A stretch of 33,164 nt of DNA from Planctomycetota bacterium. Its GTDB lineage: Bacteria; Planctomycetota; GCA-002687715. Location of the stretch: assembly GCA_002683135.1 (NCBI GenBank), contig NYSS01000009.1, positions 74,875 to 108,038 on the forward strand, in the 5' to 3' direction. The position numbers and the translations under genes were made by a program. This document shows positions 27,243 to 33,164 of the stretch, piece by piece (the first letter of the stretch is position 1; every line of letters starts with the position of its first letter). The notes below the pieces were generated by a model, which saw nothing but the letters and a program-made list of their open reading frames with translations, searched no databases and was not told the origin of the DNA.

Positions 27243-27890
27243 ATGGCGAAGCGGAACCGGCCGATCCTCTACGAGGTGTTCGGTTCGCAGACCCGCGCAA
27301 AGGGCGAGGGCTCAGGCTCCCTCGGTAAGGGCGCTAAAAAGCCCGCCAGGCGCCGGGGAGCGACGCGGCTCGTAGGGAAGGAACTTCGGGTCAGCTATGA
27401 GCTTGCGGCCGTGTTCGGGCTGCTCACGGTTGTCCTTGGTGGGACGCTCTATTACTTTGGCTGGGTTCGTGGGAACGATCCCGGCAGTGAAGCCAGCCTC
27501 GCCTCGCGGGCGCCGTCTGAACGGACGGCGAACCCGGTGGCTGACTCGGCTCCTCTGGCGGGCCCCGAGGACGCGCAGCGGGTCACCCGTGAGGAGACCT
27601 ACTACGCGGTTCGGGTGTTTACCGCGAGCTATGCGTCCGATGCATCCAAGGATCAGGTCAGGGAGCAGACTCGGCGAGCCATCGCCGTGCAGGATTTCTT
27701 GATCTCCAAGGGGTACGCGGACGCTCGCGCCACCCGTCATGCGAGGAGCCGGGAGGTGCGCGTGTACGTTGGAAGGGCTGACACCGCGTCGGCCCTCGAC
27801 AGCACGACGCGCCAGATTCGTCGCGTGACTCTGGATGGGAAGAGACAGTTCAAGACCGCATATCCAACGAGGATCACGGTCGGGAAATAG
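27243..27890 (+). CDS. Single-TM protein with possible SPOR-like C-terminal domain
   Basis: A 215-residue protein. The ATG at 27243 gives a basic cytoplasmic segment (residues 1-50, rich in Lys, Arg and Gly), one membrane helix (about 53-73, ELAAVFGLLTVVLGGTLYYF), a polar linker (78-115), and a folded C-terminal domain (about 117-213). The last part reads YYAVRVFTASYASD, then a helix, LISKGYADARATR and REVRVYVGRADT. That pattern, an opening V-x-V strand with a Y-x-V-x-V-G strand in the second half, resembles SPOR domains, which bind denuded peptidoglycan at division sites. The similarity is weak, so this is a hypothesis. It lies 27 bases before the small basic protein gene. Confidence 0.65.
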   Translation: MAKRNRPILYEVFGSQTRAKGEGSGSLGKGAKKPARRRGATRLVGKELRVSYELAAVFGLLTVVLGGTLYYFGWVRGNDPGSEASLASRAPSERTANPVADSAPLAGPEDAQRVTREETYYAVRVFTASYASDASKDQVREQTRRAIAVQDFLISKGYADARATRHARSREVRVYVGRADTASALDSTTRQIRRVTLDGKRQFKTAYPTRITVGK

Positions 27891-27917
27891 GGCCTCACGC
27901 CCCCGAGGAAGTTCATC

Positions 27918-28151
27918 ATGTCCATTCACAAGAGTCTGCGATCGAGCTCGGGGTTGACTCGCGCGCGCAACGTCCTCACGCGTGCCGAGCGTGTCGAACG
28001 CATGACGCGAGAGGGCCGGCTCAAGCCGGGTGACCCCGTGATCGGTTTGCCGAAGACCAAGGTCTTCAAGGCGAAGAAGGTCAAGAAGAAGAAGAAGGTG
28101 GAAGAGGACGAAATCGAAGCGGCCGCGACCGAAGAGACTCCGGCCGAATAG
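27918..28151 (+). CDS. Small basic protein of the PVC-type family
   Basis: A 77-residue protein starting MSIHKSLRSSSGLTRARNVL, continuing TRAERVERMTREGRLKPGD and GLPKTKVFK. This matches from memory a small basic protein family (TIGR04137-like) known from Verrucomicrobia, Chlamydiae and relatives; it is the best taxonomic marker in the window. The function is not known; size, charge and conservation suggest nucleic-acid or ribosome binding, which is inference. The body is followed by a Lys-rich stretch (KAKKVKKKKKVEE) and then a Glu/Ala-rich acidic tail, which look like lineage-specific additions. GAGGAA about 8-9 bases upstream of the ATG is a good ribosome site. Confidence 0.85.
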   Translation: MSIHKSLRSSSGLTRARNVLTRAERVERMTREGRLKPGDPVIGLPKTKVFKAKKVKKKKKVEEDEIEAAATEETPAE

Positions 28152-28198
28152 GCTCGGTCGTCTTTTCGATTCGCTAACGGGCGTTCGCCTCTCTCAAC

Positions 28199-29326
28199 AT
28201 GCGCATCAGCAACAGGGCCAGTCGGGTCCAGGCCTCCGGTATCCGGAGGATGTTCGATCTGGGTGCGCGCCTGAAGGATCCGGTCGATTTATCTATCGGT
28301 CAGCCGCATTTCCCGGTCCCCGATTCGGTGAAGGAGGCTGCCGTCCGAGCGATTCGCGACGACAGGAATCGCTACACCGTGACGCAGGGAATTCCGGCGT
28401 TGAACGAGGCGGTGCTTGATGGGATCGAGAGGCGCACGGGGGTGCGTCCCGAGTCGAGCTTGGTGACGGCGGGCGTCGCCGGCGGGTTGACCCTGGGATT
28501 CCTGGCGCTGCTGGACGAGAGTGACCGGGCGCTCATCCCCGACCCGTATTTCGTTTGCTACCGCAATCTCGGGGCGCTCCTCGGTAGGGAGCCGGCCTGC
28601 TACGACACGTATCCCGATTTCCGGATTACGGAAGAGCGGCTCGAAGCCGGCATGCGCGAAGACGTGCGCCTGTTGCTCGTCAACTCGCCGTCGAATCCGA
28701 CCGGGCGTGTCTTGACCGTCGAGGAGTTGAAGATCTGCGCGTCGTTCGCGCGTCGTCACGATCTCGTCATCGTGACGGACGAGATCTACGACGCATTCGC
28801 ATATGACGGCCCCGTACCGTCGATCCTGTCCTACTACGATCAGGTGCTGTTTCTCGGAGGCTTCGGCAAGACGTATGGGATGCCCGGTTGGCGTCTCGGT
28901 TACGCCGCTGGGCCAGAAGACGTGATCGAACGGATGCGGGCGTTGCAGCAGGTGTCGTTCGTCTGCGCGCCTGCCCCACTGCAGCACGCCGCGTTGGTGG
29001 CTCTCGAACTCGACATGAAGCCGTATGTCGACGCATACAGACAGAAGCGAGACCGGATCTTCGATGGTCTCAAGGACGTCCTCGACATCGTTCGTCCCGA
29101 CGGGGCCTTCTATCTGTTCCCACGGGCGCCTGGCGGGCTCGATTCCGACACGTTTGTCGACCGCTGCGTGGCGAAGAACCTCCTCGTTGTCCCGGGGGTC
29201 GCGTTCTCTCATGCCCGGACACACTTCCGCGTGAGCTTTGCCCTGGAGGACGCGGTGCTCGATCAGGGGACGGCGCTCCTCCGCAAGCTGGCAGAGGACG
29301 CCGCCAGCGAGGCCGCAGAGGTCTGA
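28199..29326 (+). CDS. PLP-dependent aminotransferase, class I/II
   Basis: A 375-residue fold-type I aminotransferase. Key residues: K224 in GGFGKTYGMPGWRLGY (Schiff-base lysine), D194 and Y197 in VTDEIYDAF (contact the pyridine ring), N166 in NSPSNPTGRV, and the C-terminal Arg in THFRVSF that holds the substrate carboxylate. It resembles the aspartate/aromatic aminotransferases of the AspC/AraT/PatA group; the amino-acid specificity cannot be decided. It begins 47 bases after the small basic protein gene without a clear ribosome site. Length is slightly short for the family (usually 380-400) but no motif is missing. Confidence 0.9.
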   Translation: MRISNRASRVQASGIRRMFDLGARLKDPVDLSIGQPHFPVPDSVKEAAVRAIRDDRNRYTVTQGIPALNEAVLDGIERRTGVRPESSLVTAGVAGGLTLGFLALLDESDRALIPDPYFVCYRNLGALLGREPACYDTYPDFRITEERLEAGMREDVRLLLVNSPSNPTGRVLTVEELKICASFARRHDLVIVTDEIYDAFAYDGPVPSILSYYDQVLFLGGFGKTYGMPGWRLGYAAGPEDVIERMRALQQVSFVCAPAPLQHAALVALELDMKPYVDAYRQKRDRIFDGLKDVLDIVRPDGAFYLFPRAPGGLDSDTFVDRCVAKNLLVVPGVAFSHARTHFRVSFALEDAVLDQGTALLRKLAEDAASEAAEV

Positions 29327-29373
29327 CCGGAGGAGCTCGATTTGCGTCCTAACCAGGCCCGCGCATGCGGACA

Positions 29374-29399
29374 GCAAGCTGAAGACGGCGGTCGCTTGC
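29374..29399 (+). other. Hairpin upstream of queE
   Basis: GCAAGC (29374-29379) pairs with GCTTGC (29394-29399) around a 14-nt loop in the 89-bp gap before queE, ending 16 bases before its ATG. A preQ1 riboswitch would be a known possibility at this place, but its conserved sequence is not recognisable, so this is recorded only as a hairpin. Confidence 0.3.
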
Positions 29400-29415
29400 G
29401 TTAAGACACCACACC

Positions 29416-30204
29416 ATGGTCCTCCACCCGGAGCGTCTCGCCATCTGTGAGCAGCAGGGCCTCTGCGACCTGCTCGAGGTGTTCTCATCCATCCAGGGGG
29501 AGGGCCCGCGGGTGGGTGAGAGGCACCTCTTCGTGCGGCTCGCGCAGTGTGATATTCAATGCGCCTATTGCGACACCCCGCTCTGTCACGGCGTTCACGC
29601 TCGCGCGCGCGTCGAGCGGACCCCGGGGAAGGGGGACTTCGTATCTGTCGAGAATCCGGTTCCCGTGCAGTCCCTGCGCGGTGCTGTCGAGGGCCTGCTC
29701 GCCGCCACACCTCACCGCGCCGTGTCGCTGACGGGTGGCGAGCCCCTGCTGCAGCCGTGGGTGATCGAGGCGTTGTCGCCGATGATCCGGGCGTCGGGAG
29801 CGCGTGTGTTGCTCGAGACCGATGGCAACCTGCCTGATGCTTACGAGCGCGTGCGCGGGAGCATCGACATCCTCAGCATGGACTGGAAGGCGCCGTCGGC
29901 GACTGGAGAGCCCGCGCGCTACGACGAGCATCGCCGCGTGTTAGGGCTCTCCGGCAGCGCTGAGGCGTGGGTCAAGCTGGTGTACGTCGCCGAGACACCA
30001 GAGGAGGAGGTCGCCCTAGCGGCGCGAGCAGTCGCGGATGTGCGGCCCGATGTGCCGTTCATCTTGCAGCCTTGCACTCCGTTCGCGCGGGTCCGAACAG
30101 CCCCGTCTTCCGACCTTGGCTTGCGGCTCGTTAGCGTCGCCGCTCAGCACCTCAGTGACGTGCGTTTGATTCCACAGGTCCACAAAATGCTGGACGTCCT
30201 GTGA
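29416..30204 (+). CDS. queE: 7-carboxy-7-deazaguanine synthase QueE (radical SAM)
   Basis: A 262-residue radical SAM enzyme that converts 6-carboxytetrahydropterin to 7-carboxy-7-deazaguanine, a step of queuosine and 7-deazaguanine synthesis. The N-terminal FSSIQGEGPRVG motif is typical of QueE, and the [4Fe-4S] cluster motif is C45-x3-C49-x2-C52 (CDIQCAYC). The SAM-binding glycine motif LTGGEPLLQ (G107, G108, E109) and DWKAPS follow. Length is normal for longer QueE types. No other queuosine gene (queC, queD, queF) is in the window. The stop codon overlaps the GTG start of der by four bases, so the two genes are translationally coupled, an unexplained pairing of tRNA-modification and ribosome-assembly functions. 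Confidence 0.92.
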   Translation: MVLHPERLAICEQQGLCDLLEVFSSIQGEGPRVGERHLFVRLAQCDIQCAYCDTPLCHGVHARARVERTPGKGDFVSVENPVPVQSLRGAVEGLLAATPHRAVSLTGGEPLLQPWVIEALSPMIRASGARVLLETDGNLPDAYERVRGSIDILSMDWKAPSATGEPARYDEHRRVLGLSGSAEAWVKLVYVAETPEEEVALAARAVADVRPDVPFILQPCTPFARVRTAPSSDLGLRLVSVAAQHLSDVRLIPQVHKMLDVL

Positions 30205-31526
30205 GGTTGCCGGTCGTCGGGATCATTGGGCGCCCCAACGTGGGCAAGTCGTCCCTGCTCAACGCCGTCGCCAAGCGCCGGATCGCGATCGTCCACGACA
30301 AACCTGGCGTGACGCGAGACCGCGTCGAGGCGGAGGTCACCCATGGGGACCGCACGTTCACGCTGATTGACATGGGGGGGATCGGCATCGTCGACGACCA
30401 CGCGCTCGATGACGAGGTCGAGATGCAGATCAACGTGGCGCTGACCTCCTCAGATGTCGTCGTGTTTGTGGTGGACGTCCGAGACGGCGTCACCCCTCTG
30501 GACGAAGCTGTGGCTGACGTCCTTAGGAAGCAGAACAAGCCCACGATCCTGCTCGCCAACAAGGTCGACGGAGAGCAACTCGTCCACGAATTGCATGTCT
30601 TCGAGTCTTTCGGTTTGGGATCGCCCCTTCCGGTCTCAGCGCAGCAGATCCTGGGTGTTGGCCCTGCCATGGATGCGGTGTGTGAAGCGCTGCCCCGCAA
30701 GACAGCCGCGGAGCGGCCATCTGAGGAGGGGGAGACCCGTATCGCGCTGGTCGGGCAGCGAAACGCTGGCAAGAGCACGCTGCTCAACGCCCTCGTCGGC
30801 GAAGAGCGTGTCATCGTCTCCGAGATACCAGGGACGACGAGAGATTCTGTAGACGTGCAGGTCGCATTTGGGGAGCGCAAGTTCACAGCGATCGACACGG
30901 CGGGGATCCGGAAGACCCGCAAATTGCAGGACTCGATCGAGTACTACAGCCAGCTTCGTGCCCACGAATCGATCACGCGGGCGGACGTGGTCCTCCACCT
31001 CATCGATGCCAGCAAGGAGATCTCCCAGGTCGACAAGAAGATCGCCGACGCAGTGATGACGGCCCGAAGGCCCTGCGTCTTGGTGATCAACAAGTGGGAC
31101 CTGGCCGAGCACATCGACACCGAGAAGTACCTCAAGTACTTCGCGAGCCGACTACCTCTTTGGCATTTCGCCCCCGTCGTGTTCGTGAGCGCCAAGGAGC
31201 GCGTCCGGCTGCGAGAGATGGTGGACGTCGCCTTCGATCTCCATGATCAAGGGGCGGAGCGGATCAGCACGCCCCGCCTCAACAAGGTCGTCGAGCAGGC
31301 GGCCGCCATCCGAGGCCCACGGGTCAGCCGAGGAAAGTATCCCAAGATCTACTACGCTACTCAGGTCGGGACGAACCCTCCGTGGATCGTCTTGTTCGTG
31401 AATGACCCGGGGCTCTTCAAGGACGACTTCCGTCGCTTTTTAGGGAATCGGTTCCGCGAGGCGTTTTCATTCCACGAGATCCCGGTTCGCATTTCGTTCC
31501 GCAAACGGAAGTCGATCTACCGCTGA
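30201..31526 (+). CDS. der: Ribosome-assembly GTPase Der (EngA)
   Basis: A 441-residue protein with two tandem GTPase domains and a KH-like C-terminal domain, the layout unique to Der, which acts in 50S subunit maturation. Domain 1 has G10-R-P-N-V-G-K-S (P-loop), DMGGIG (G3; D-T-G-G is usual) and LANKVDG (G4). Domain 2 has GQRNAGKST near residue 185, DTAGIRKTRK (G3) and INKWDL (G4). The C-terminal part (about 355-441) includes PKIYYATQVGTNPPWIVLFVND and ends ISFRKRKSIYR, typical of the family. The GTG start overlaps the queE stop (GTGA), which fixes it. The replacement of Thr by Met in the first G3 motif is unusual and may change GTP hydrolysis in that domain. Confidence 0.95.
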   Translation: MRLPVVGIIGRPNVGKSSLLNAVAKRRIAIVHDKPGVTRDRVEAEVTHGDRTFTLIDMGGIGIVDDHALDDEVEMQINVALTSSDVVVFVVDVRDGVTPLDEAVADVLRKQNKPTILLANKVDGEQLVHELHVFESFGLGSPLPVSAQQILGVGPAMDAVCEALPRKTAAERPSEEGETRIALVGQRNAGKSTLLNALVGEERVIVSEIPGTTRDSVDVQVAFGERKFTAIDTAGIRKTRKLQDSIEYYSQLRAHESITRADVVLHLIDASKEISQVDKKIADAVMTARRPCVLVINKWDLAEHIDTEKYLKYFASRLPLWHFAPVVFVSAKERVRLREMVDVAFDLHDQGAERISTPRLNKVVEQAAAIRGPRVSRGKYPKIYYATQVGTNPPWIVLFVNDPGLFKDDFRRFLGNRFREAFSFHEIPVRISFRKRKSIYR

Positions 31527-31537
31527 GTTCAACCGCC

Positions 31538-31993
31538 ATGCGCAAGATCCTGATCATGCTGGGCCTCTGTTCGCTCATCGTCGGTTGCAGTGGCACCGCT
31601 GCTCAGAACGAAGAGACCACCAATTTCACGTATCGCCACACTGGTGACGAGATGTGGAAACAGGTTCGCTCTCAAGTCCTCAAGGCCTGGCGCATCACTG
31701 CCGAGGATCGCAGCGCTGGGGAGATCGTCACGACCTGGGACGTCCGTCTTCATGCGATGAACAGATTCGGCCGCCGTCACCGCTTGAAGATCACCCTCGA
31801 AGGAACTGACGAGAAGGGCTACACGGTCGTCGCCGCGCAGGAGACGGAGATGAACACGAACCAGGACAATCCTCTGGCGGCATCCGAGGCGGACTGGGAA
31901 GAGATGAACGCGGACGGAGCTCTCGCGCAGCGTTTCCTGTTCAAGCTTCATCGTCGGATAAACCCACCGAAGACGTGGCGCGAGGTGCGCTGA
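31538..31993 (+). CDS. Small lipoprotein of unknown function
   Basis: A 151-residue protein with a lipoprotein signal: positive MRK, hydrophobic ILIMLGLCSLIVG and the lipobox L-I-V-G-C17. The mature part is a compact alpha/beta domain of about 130 residues: TYRHTGDEMWKQVRSQVLK, IVTTWDVR, RLKITLEGTDEKGYTVVAAQETE and a C-terminal helix. I do not recognise the family with certainty; the small size and alternating helix-strand pattern recall envelope lipoproteins with BON- or DUF4136-like folds. It starts 11 bases after der and is probably the last gene of this transcript, as a hairpin follows. Confidence 0.7.
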   Translation: MRKILIMLGLCSLIVGCSGTAAQNEETTNFTYRHTGDEMWKQVRSQVLKAWRITAEDRSAGEIVTTWDVRLHAMNRFGRRHRLKITLEGTDEKGYTVVAAQETEMNTNQDNPLAASEADWEEMNADGALAQRFLFKLHRRINPPKTWREVR

Positions 31994-32015
31994 CGGCTGA
32001 CTCGCTGATGCTGCC

Positions 32016-32033
32016 GCGCCGAGCGATCGGCGC
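32016..32033 (+). terminator. Hairpin after the lipoprotein gene
   Basis: GCGCCGA (32016-32022) pairs perfectly with TCGGCGC (32027-32033) around the tetraloop GCGA, 23 bases after the lipoprotein stop. There is no T-run directly behind it, so it is a moderate candidate for the end of the queE-der transcript. An isolated T-tract (32154-32160) lies further on without a good stem. Confidence 0.45.
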
Positions 32034-32898
32034 CGCTATCGTCGCTCCGGTCCTGACGTCGCAGACGAGCGTGCCACATGCGAGCACTCGTCTTGGTGGC
32101 GCCGCTCTTCTCCAGAAGGGCCTCTTTTCCCGGATCGCGAGGTAAATTCCGCATTTTTTTGCCCACCTGTTCCTGCCTGTTTCGGGGCACAGGAACCTGT
32201 CGTCCGGATAACGCGAGGGCGGCGTTCCGTGCGACGTTTGAGTCACCTTCAGCGCAGCTGGCGGGCTACGTCAGCGTGGGTGGTGCGGTCATTGCGCTGG
32301 CTCCTTCCTGAGGCGTTGCGAATGGTGTTGTTGGTACGCCGGTGGAGCAGCGGGATGTCAGCGGGATGTCGCGGTGCGTCGATGCAGACAACACCTTGAT
32401 AGGTCGTGGTTTGTCGCTGCACGACAATCGGACCGGTGCTCGCAAGCTGTTTGTTTCAAAGGGCTTCCGGGGTTTCCCTTGTAGACATCCCGTTGTTGAT
32501 AACTCGCACCTTTCGCTTGCTTTCGGCGCGAGAGGTGTGCGTGTGACCGCGCATGTAGAACAAGCAGGAAGGCGGTTCGGGGGGCGGCCGTTGCGCCTTC
32601 GCGTGCGCACGTTGTCCGTGGGCTTTGAGCTTCCGAAGCATCCCCCAACGGACGTTTCAACGGTTGTCATCCACGTCTTGCAAGAGGGCGGCGTGGAGGT
32701 GTGTTGAGGTGACGGAGACGGTTAAATCCCTGACCCGGCGCGGGTGCGGAAGCGTGAGAAAAAATCAAGGCGGAGGTTGATTCCTGTTGCATGTTCAAGA
32801 ATCGCGAATTACTTTTTCCACTGTGCCCCCCGGGGGGTAGTGAAGAGGTTACGGGACCTTTTCGAGATCCAGAGGTACCTCAGTTGGGAGGTAGGGAA
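32034..32898. other. Long intergenic region without a convincing gene
   Basis: About 865 bases beyond the hairpin. Several frames of 60-135 codons are open on both strands, but none has family similarity, a good ribosome site and a sensible composition. The last 200 bases are more A/T-rich and repeat-prone than the neighbouring genes. Seen within it: a tandem 11-bp repeat AGCGGGATGTC (32349-32370), one DnaA-box-like TGTTGATAA (32494-32502, one mismatch), an inverted repeat AATCAA-N8-TTGATT (32763-32782), and a CCCCCCGGGGGG palindrome (32826-32837). The leader and control region of the histone-like gene is probably its right-hand part. Confidence 0.5.
32763..32782. promoter_or_regulatory. Inverted repeat AATCAA-N8-TTGATT upstream of the histone-like gene
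   Basis: A 6-bp inverted repeat with an 8-base spacer, 117 bases before the histone-like start, in an A/T-richer patch. It is followed by a weak promoter-like pair TTGCAT (32787-32792), 17 bases, TACTTT (32810-32815). The arrangement of a dyad just upstream of a promoter would fit a regulator site, but each match alone is weak. Confidence 0.3.
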
Positions 32899-33164
32899 TT
32901 GGCAAAGAAGGCTAAACGGAAGGCCACGCGGAAGAAGGCGACTAAGCGGAAACCCGCTCGCCGGAAGGCTGCGAAAAAGAAGGCCACCAAGAAGAAGGCG
33001 ACCAAGCGCAAGGCGACTAAGCGCAAGGCGACCAAGCGTAAGGCGACCAAGCGCAAGGCCACCAAGCGCAAGGCCACCAAGCGCAAGGCCACCAAGCGTA
33101 AGGCGACCAAGCGTAAGGCCACCAAGCGTAAGGCGACCAAGCGTAAGGCCACCAAGCGCAAGGC
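32899..33164 (+). CDS. Histone H1-like Lys/Arg-rich repeat protein, 3' truncated
   Basis: The start is TTG at 32899, with the very strong ribosome site GGGAGGT ending 6 bases before it. Translation runs open to the window end (88 complete codons). The protein begins MAKKAKRKATRKKATKRKPA and from residue 35 is a perfect array of the pentapeptide T-K-R-K-A (11 copies from 33001). It is almost only Lys, Arg, Ala and Thr, like the C-terminal tails of histone H1, the chlamydial Hc proteins and Pseudomonas AlgP, and should bind DNA without sequence specificity and compact the nucleoid. It lies apart from other genes. The open frame on the other strand (repeats of L-V-A-L-R) is its shadow. The total length is unknown because the repeat continues past the window. 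Confidence 0.8.
   Translation, partial: MAKKAKRKATRKKATKRKPARRKAAKKKATKKKATKRKATKRKATKRKATKRKATKRKATKRKATKRKATKRKATKRKATKRKATKRK
33001..33164 (+). repeat. Tandem 15-bp repeat encoding TKRKA, 11 copies
   Basis: Eleven in-frame copies of ACCAAGCGCAAGGCG with differences only at third codon positions (ACC/ACT, CGC/CGT, GCG/GCC); Lys is always AAG. Copies 4-6 are identical to each other, and the pair 7-8 is identical to the pair 9-10, which points to recent duplication of 15- and 30-bp blocks. The array runs off the window. Confidence 0.92.

Noticed and set aside
27112..27375. 87-codon + frame after pdxA
   Set aside because: It overlaps the better-supported membrane protein gene in another frame and has no recognisable features.
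29327..29415. PreQ1 riboswitch upstream of queE
   Set aside because: Only a simple hairpin is present; the conserved riboswitch loop and tail sequences are not recognisable, and the hairpin lies too close to the start for a confident call.
32494..32502. DnaA-box-like TGTTGATAA as sign of a replication origin
   Set aside because: Only one copy with one mismatch; no cluster of boxes, no AT-rich unwinding region and no dnaA or dnaN nearby.
32342..32707. 121-codon + strand frame, and a 134-codon minus frame over the same bases
   Set aside because: Neither has a recognisable domain or a good ribosome site, and frames of this size are common by chance at this GC content.
32880..33161. Minus-strand open frame encoding repeats of L-V-A-L-R
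   Set aside because: It is the reverse complement of the TKRKA array. The + strand frame has a strong ribosome site, a start codon and a known protein type.

Overview
The window is high-GC bacterial DNA and most likely comes from a planctomycete or another member of the PVC superphylum. No rRNA is present, so this rests on gene content: a tandem DUF1080 (3-keto-disaccharide hydrolase) protein, an NPCBM-domain secreted protein, an FHA protein with a DUF1553-like tail, a small basic protein of the kind known from Verrucomicrobia, Chlamydiae and Planctomycetes, a double-VWA membrane protein, and a lysine-rich histone-like repeat gene. No rRNA, tRNA, CRISPR array, insertion sequence or phage gene was seen.

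Layout. 1-855 (+): 3' part of a DUF1080 protein. 954-9600 (-): a two-TM hypothetical protein, a glutamate-carboxypeptidase-like M28 lipoprotein, an alkaline-phosphatase-superfamily protein, a membrane FHA protein, a 464-bp structured intergenic region holding a promoter-to-terminator unit that looks like a standalone small RNA gene, and a secreted GH42-like glycosidase. 9746-15899 (+): three consecutive paralogues, each a single-TM protein with six carboxypeptidase-regulatory-like repeats. 15956-21812 (-): a compact protein-quality operon in the order groEL copy 2, groES, groEL copy 1, dnaJ, grpE, FmdB-type zinc ribbon, yacG. 22117-31993 (+): NPCBM protein, VWA membrane protein, pdxA, a TM protein with a possible SPOR-like end, the small basic protein, a class I/II aminotransferase, queE, der and a small lipoprotein. 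31994-32898: 905 bp with no convincing gene. 32899-33164 (+): the start of a histone-H1-like protein built of TKRKA pentapeptides, cut by the window end.

How the parts relate. The chaperone block is one probable transcription unit (gaps of 1-63 bp, one 8-bp overlap) containing two chaperonins around one co-chaperonin plus two Hsp70 co-chaperones, without dnaK and without a recognisable CIRCE operator. The envelope and secretion genes fit a bacterium that degrades complex carbohydrates and peptides outside the cytoplasm. The + strand housekeeping run combines vitamin B6 synthesis (pdxA), queuosine precursor synthesis (queE), ribosome assembly (der) and an aminotransferase.

The most unusual items are the candidate small RNA at 7042-7266, the three collinear six-repeat paralogues, the expanding 15-bp repeat in the histone-like gene, the double groEL operon, and an alkaline-phosphatase-like protein in which the usual first metal-binding Asp appears to be Gly. 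Family assignments rest on motif recognition from the sequence alone; no database search was run.
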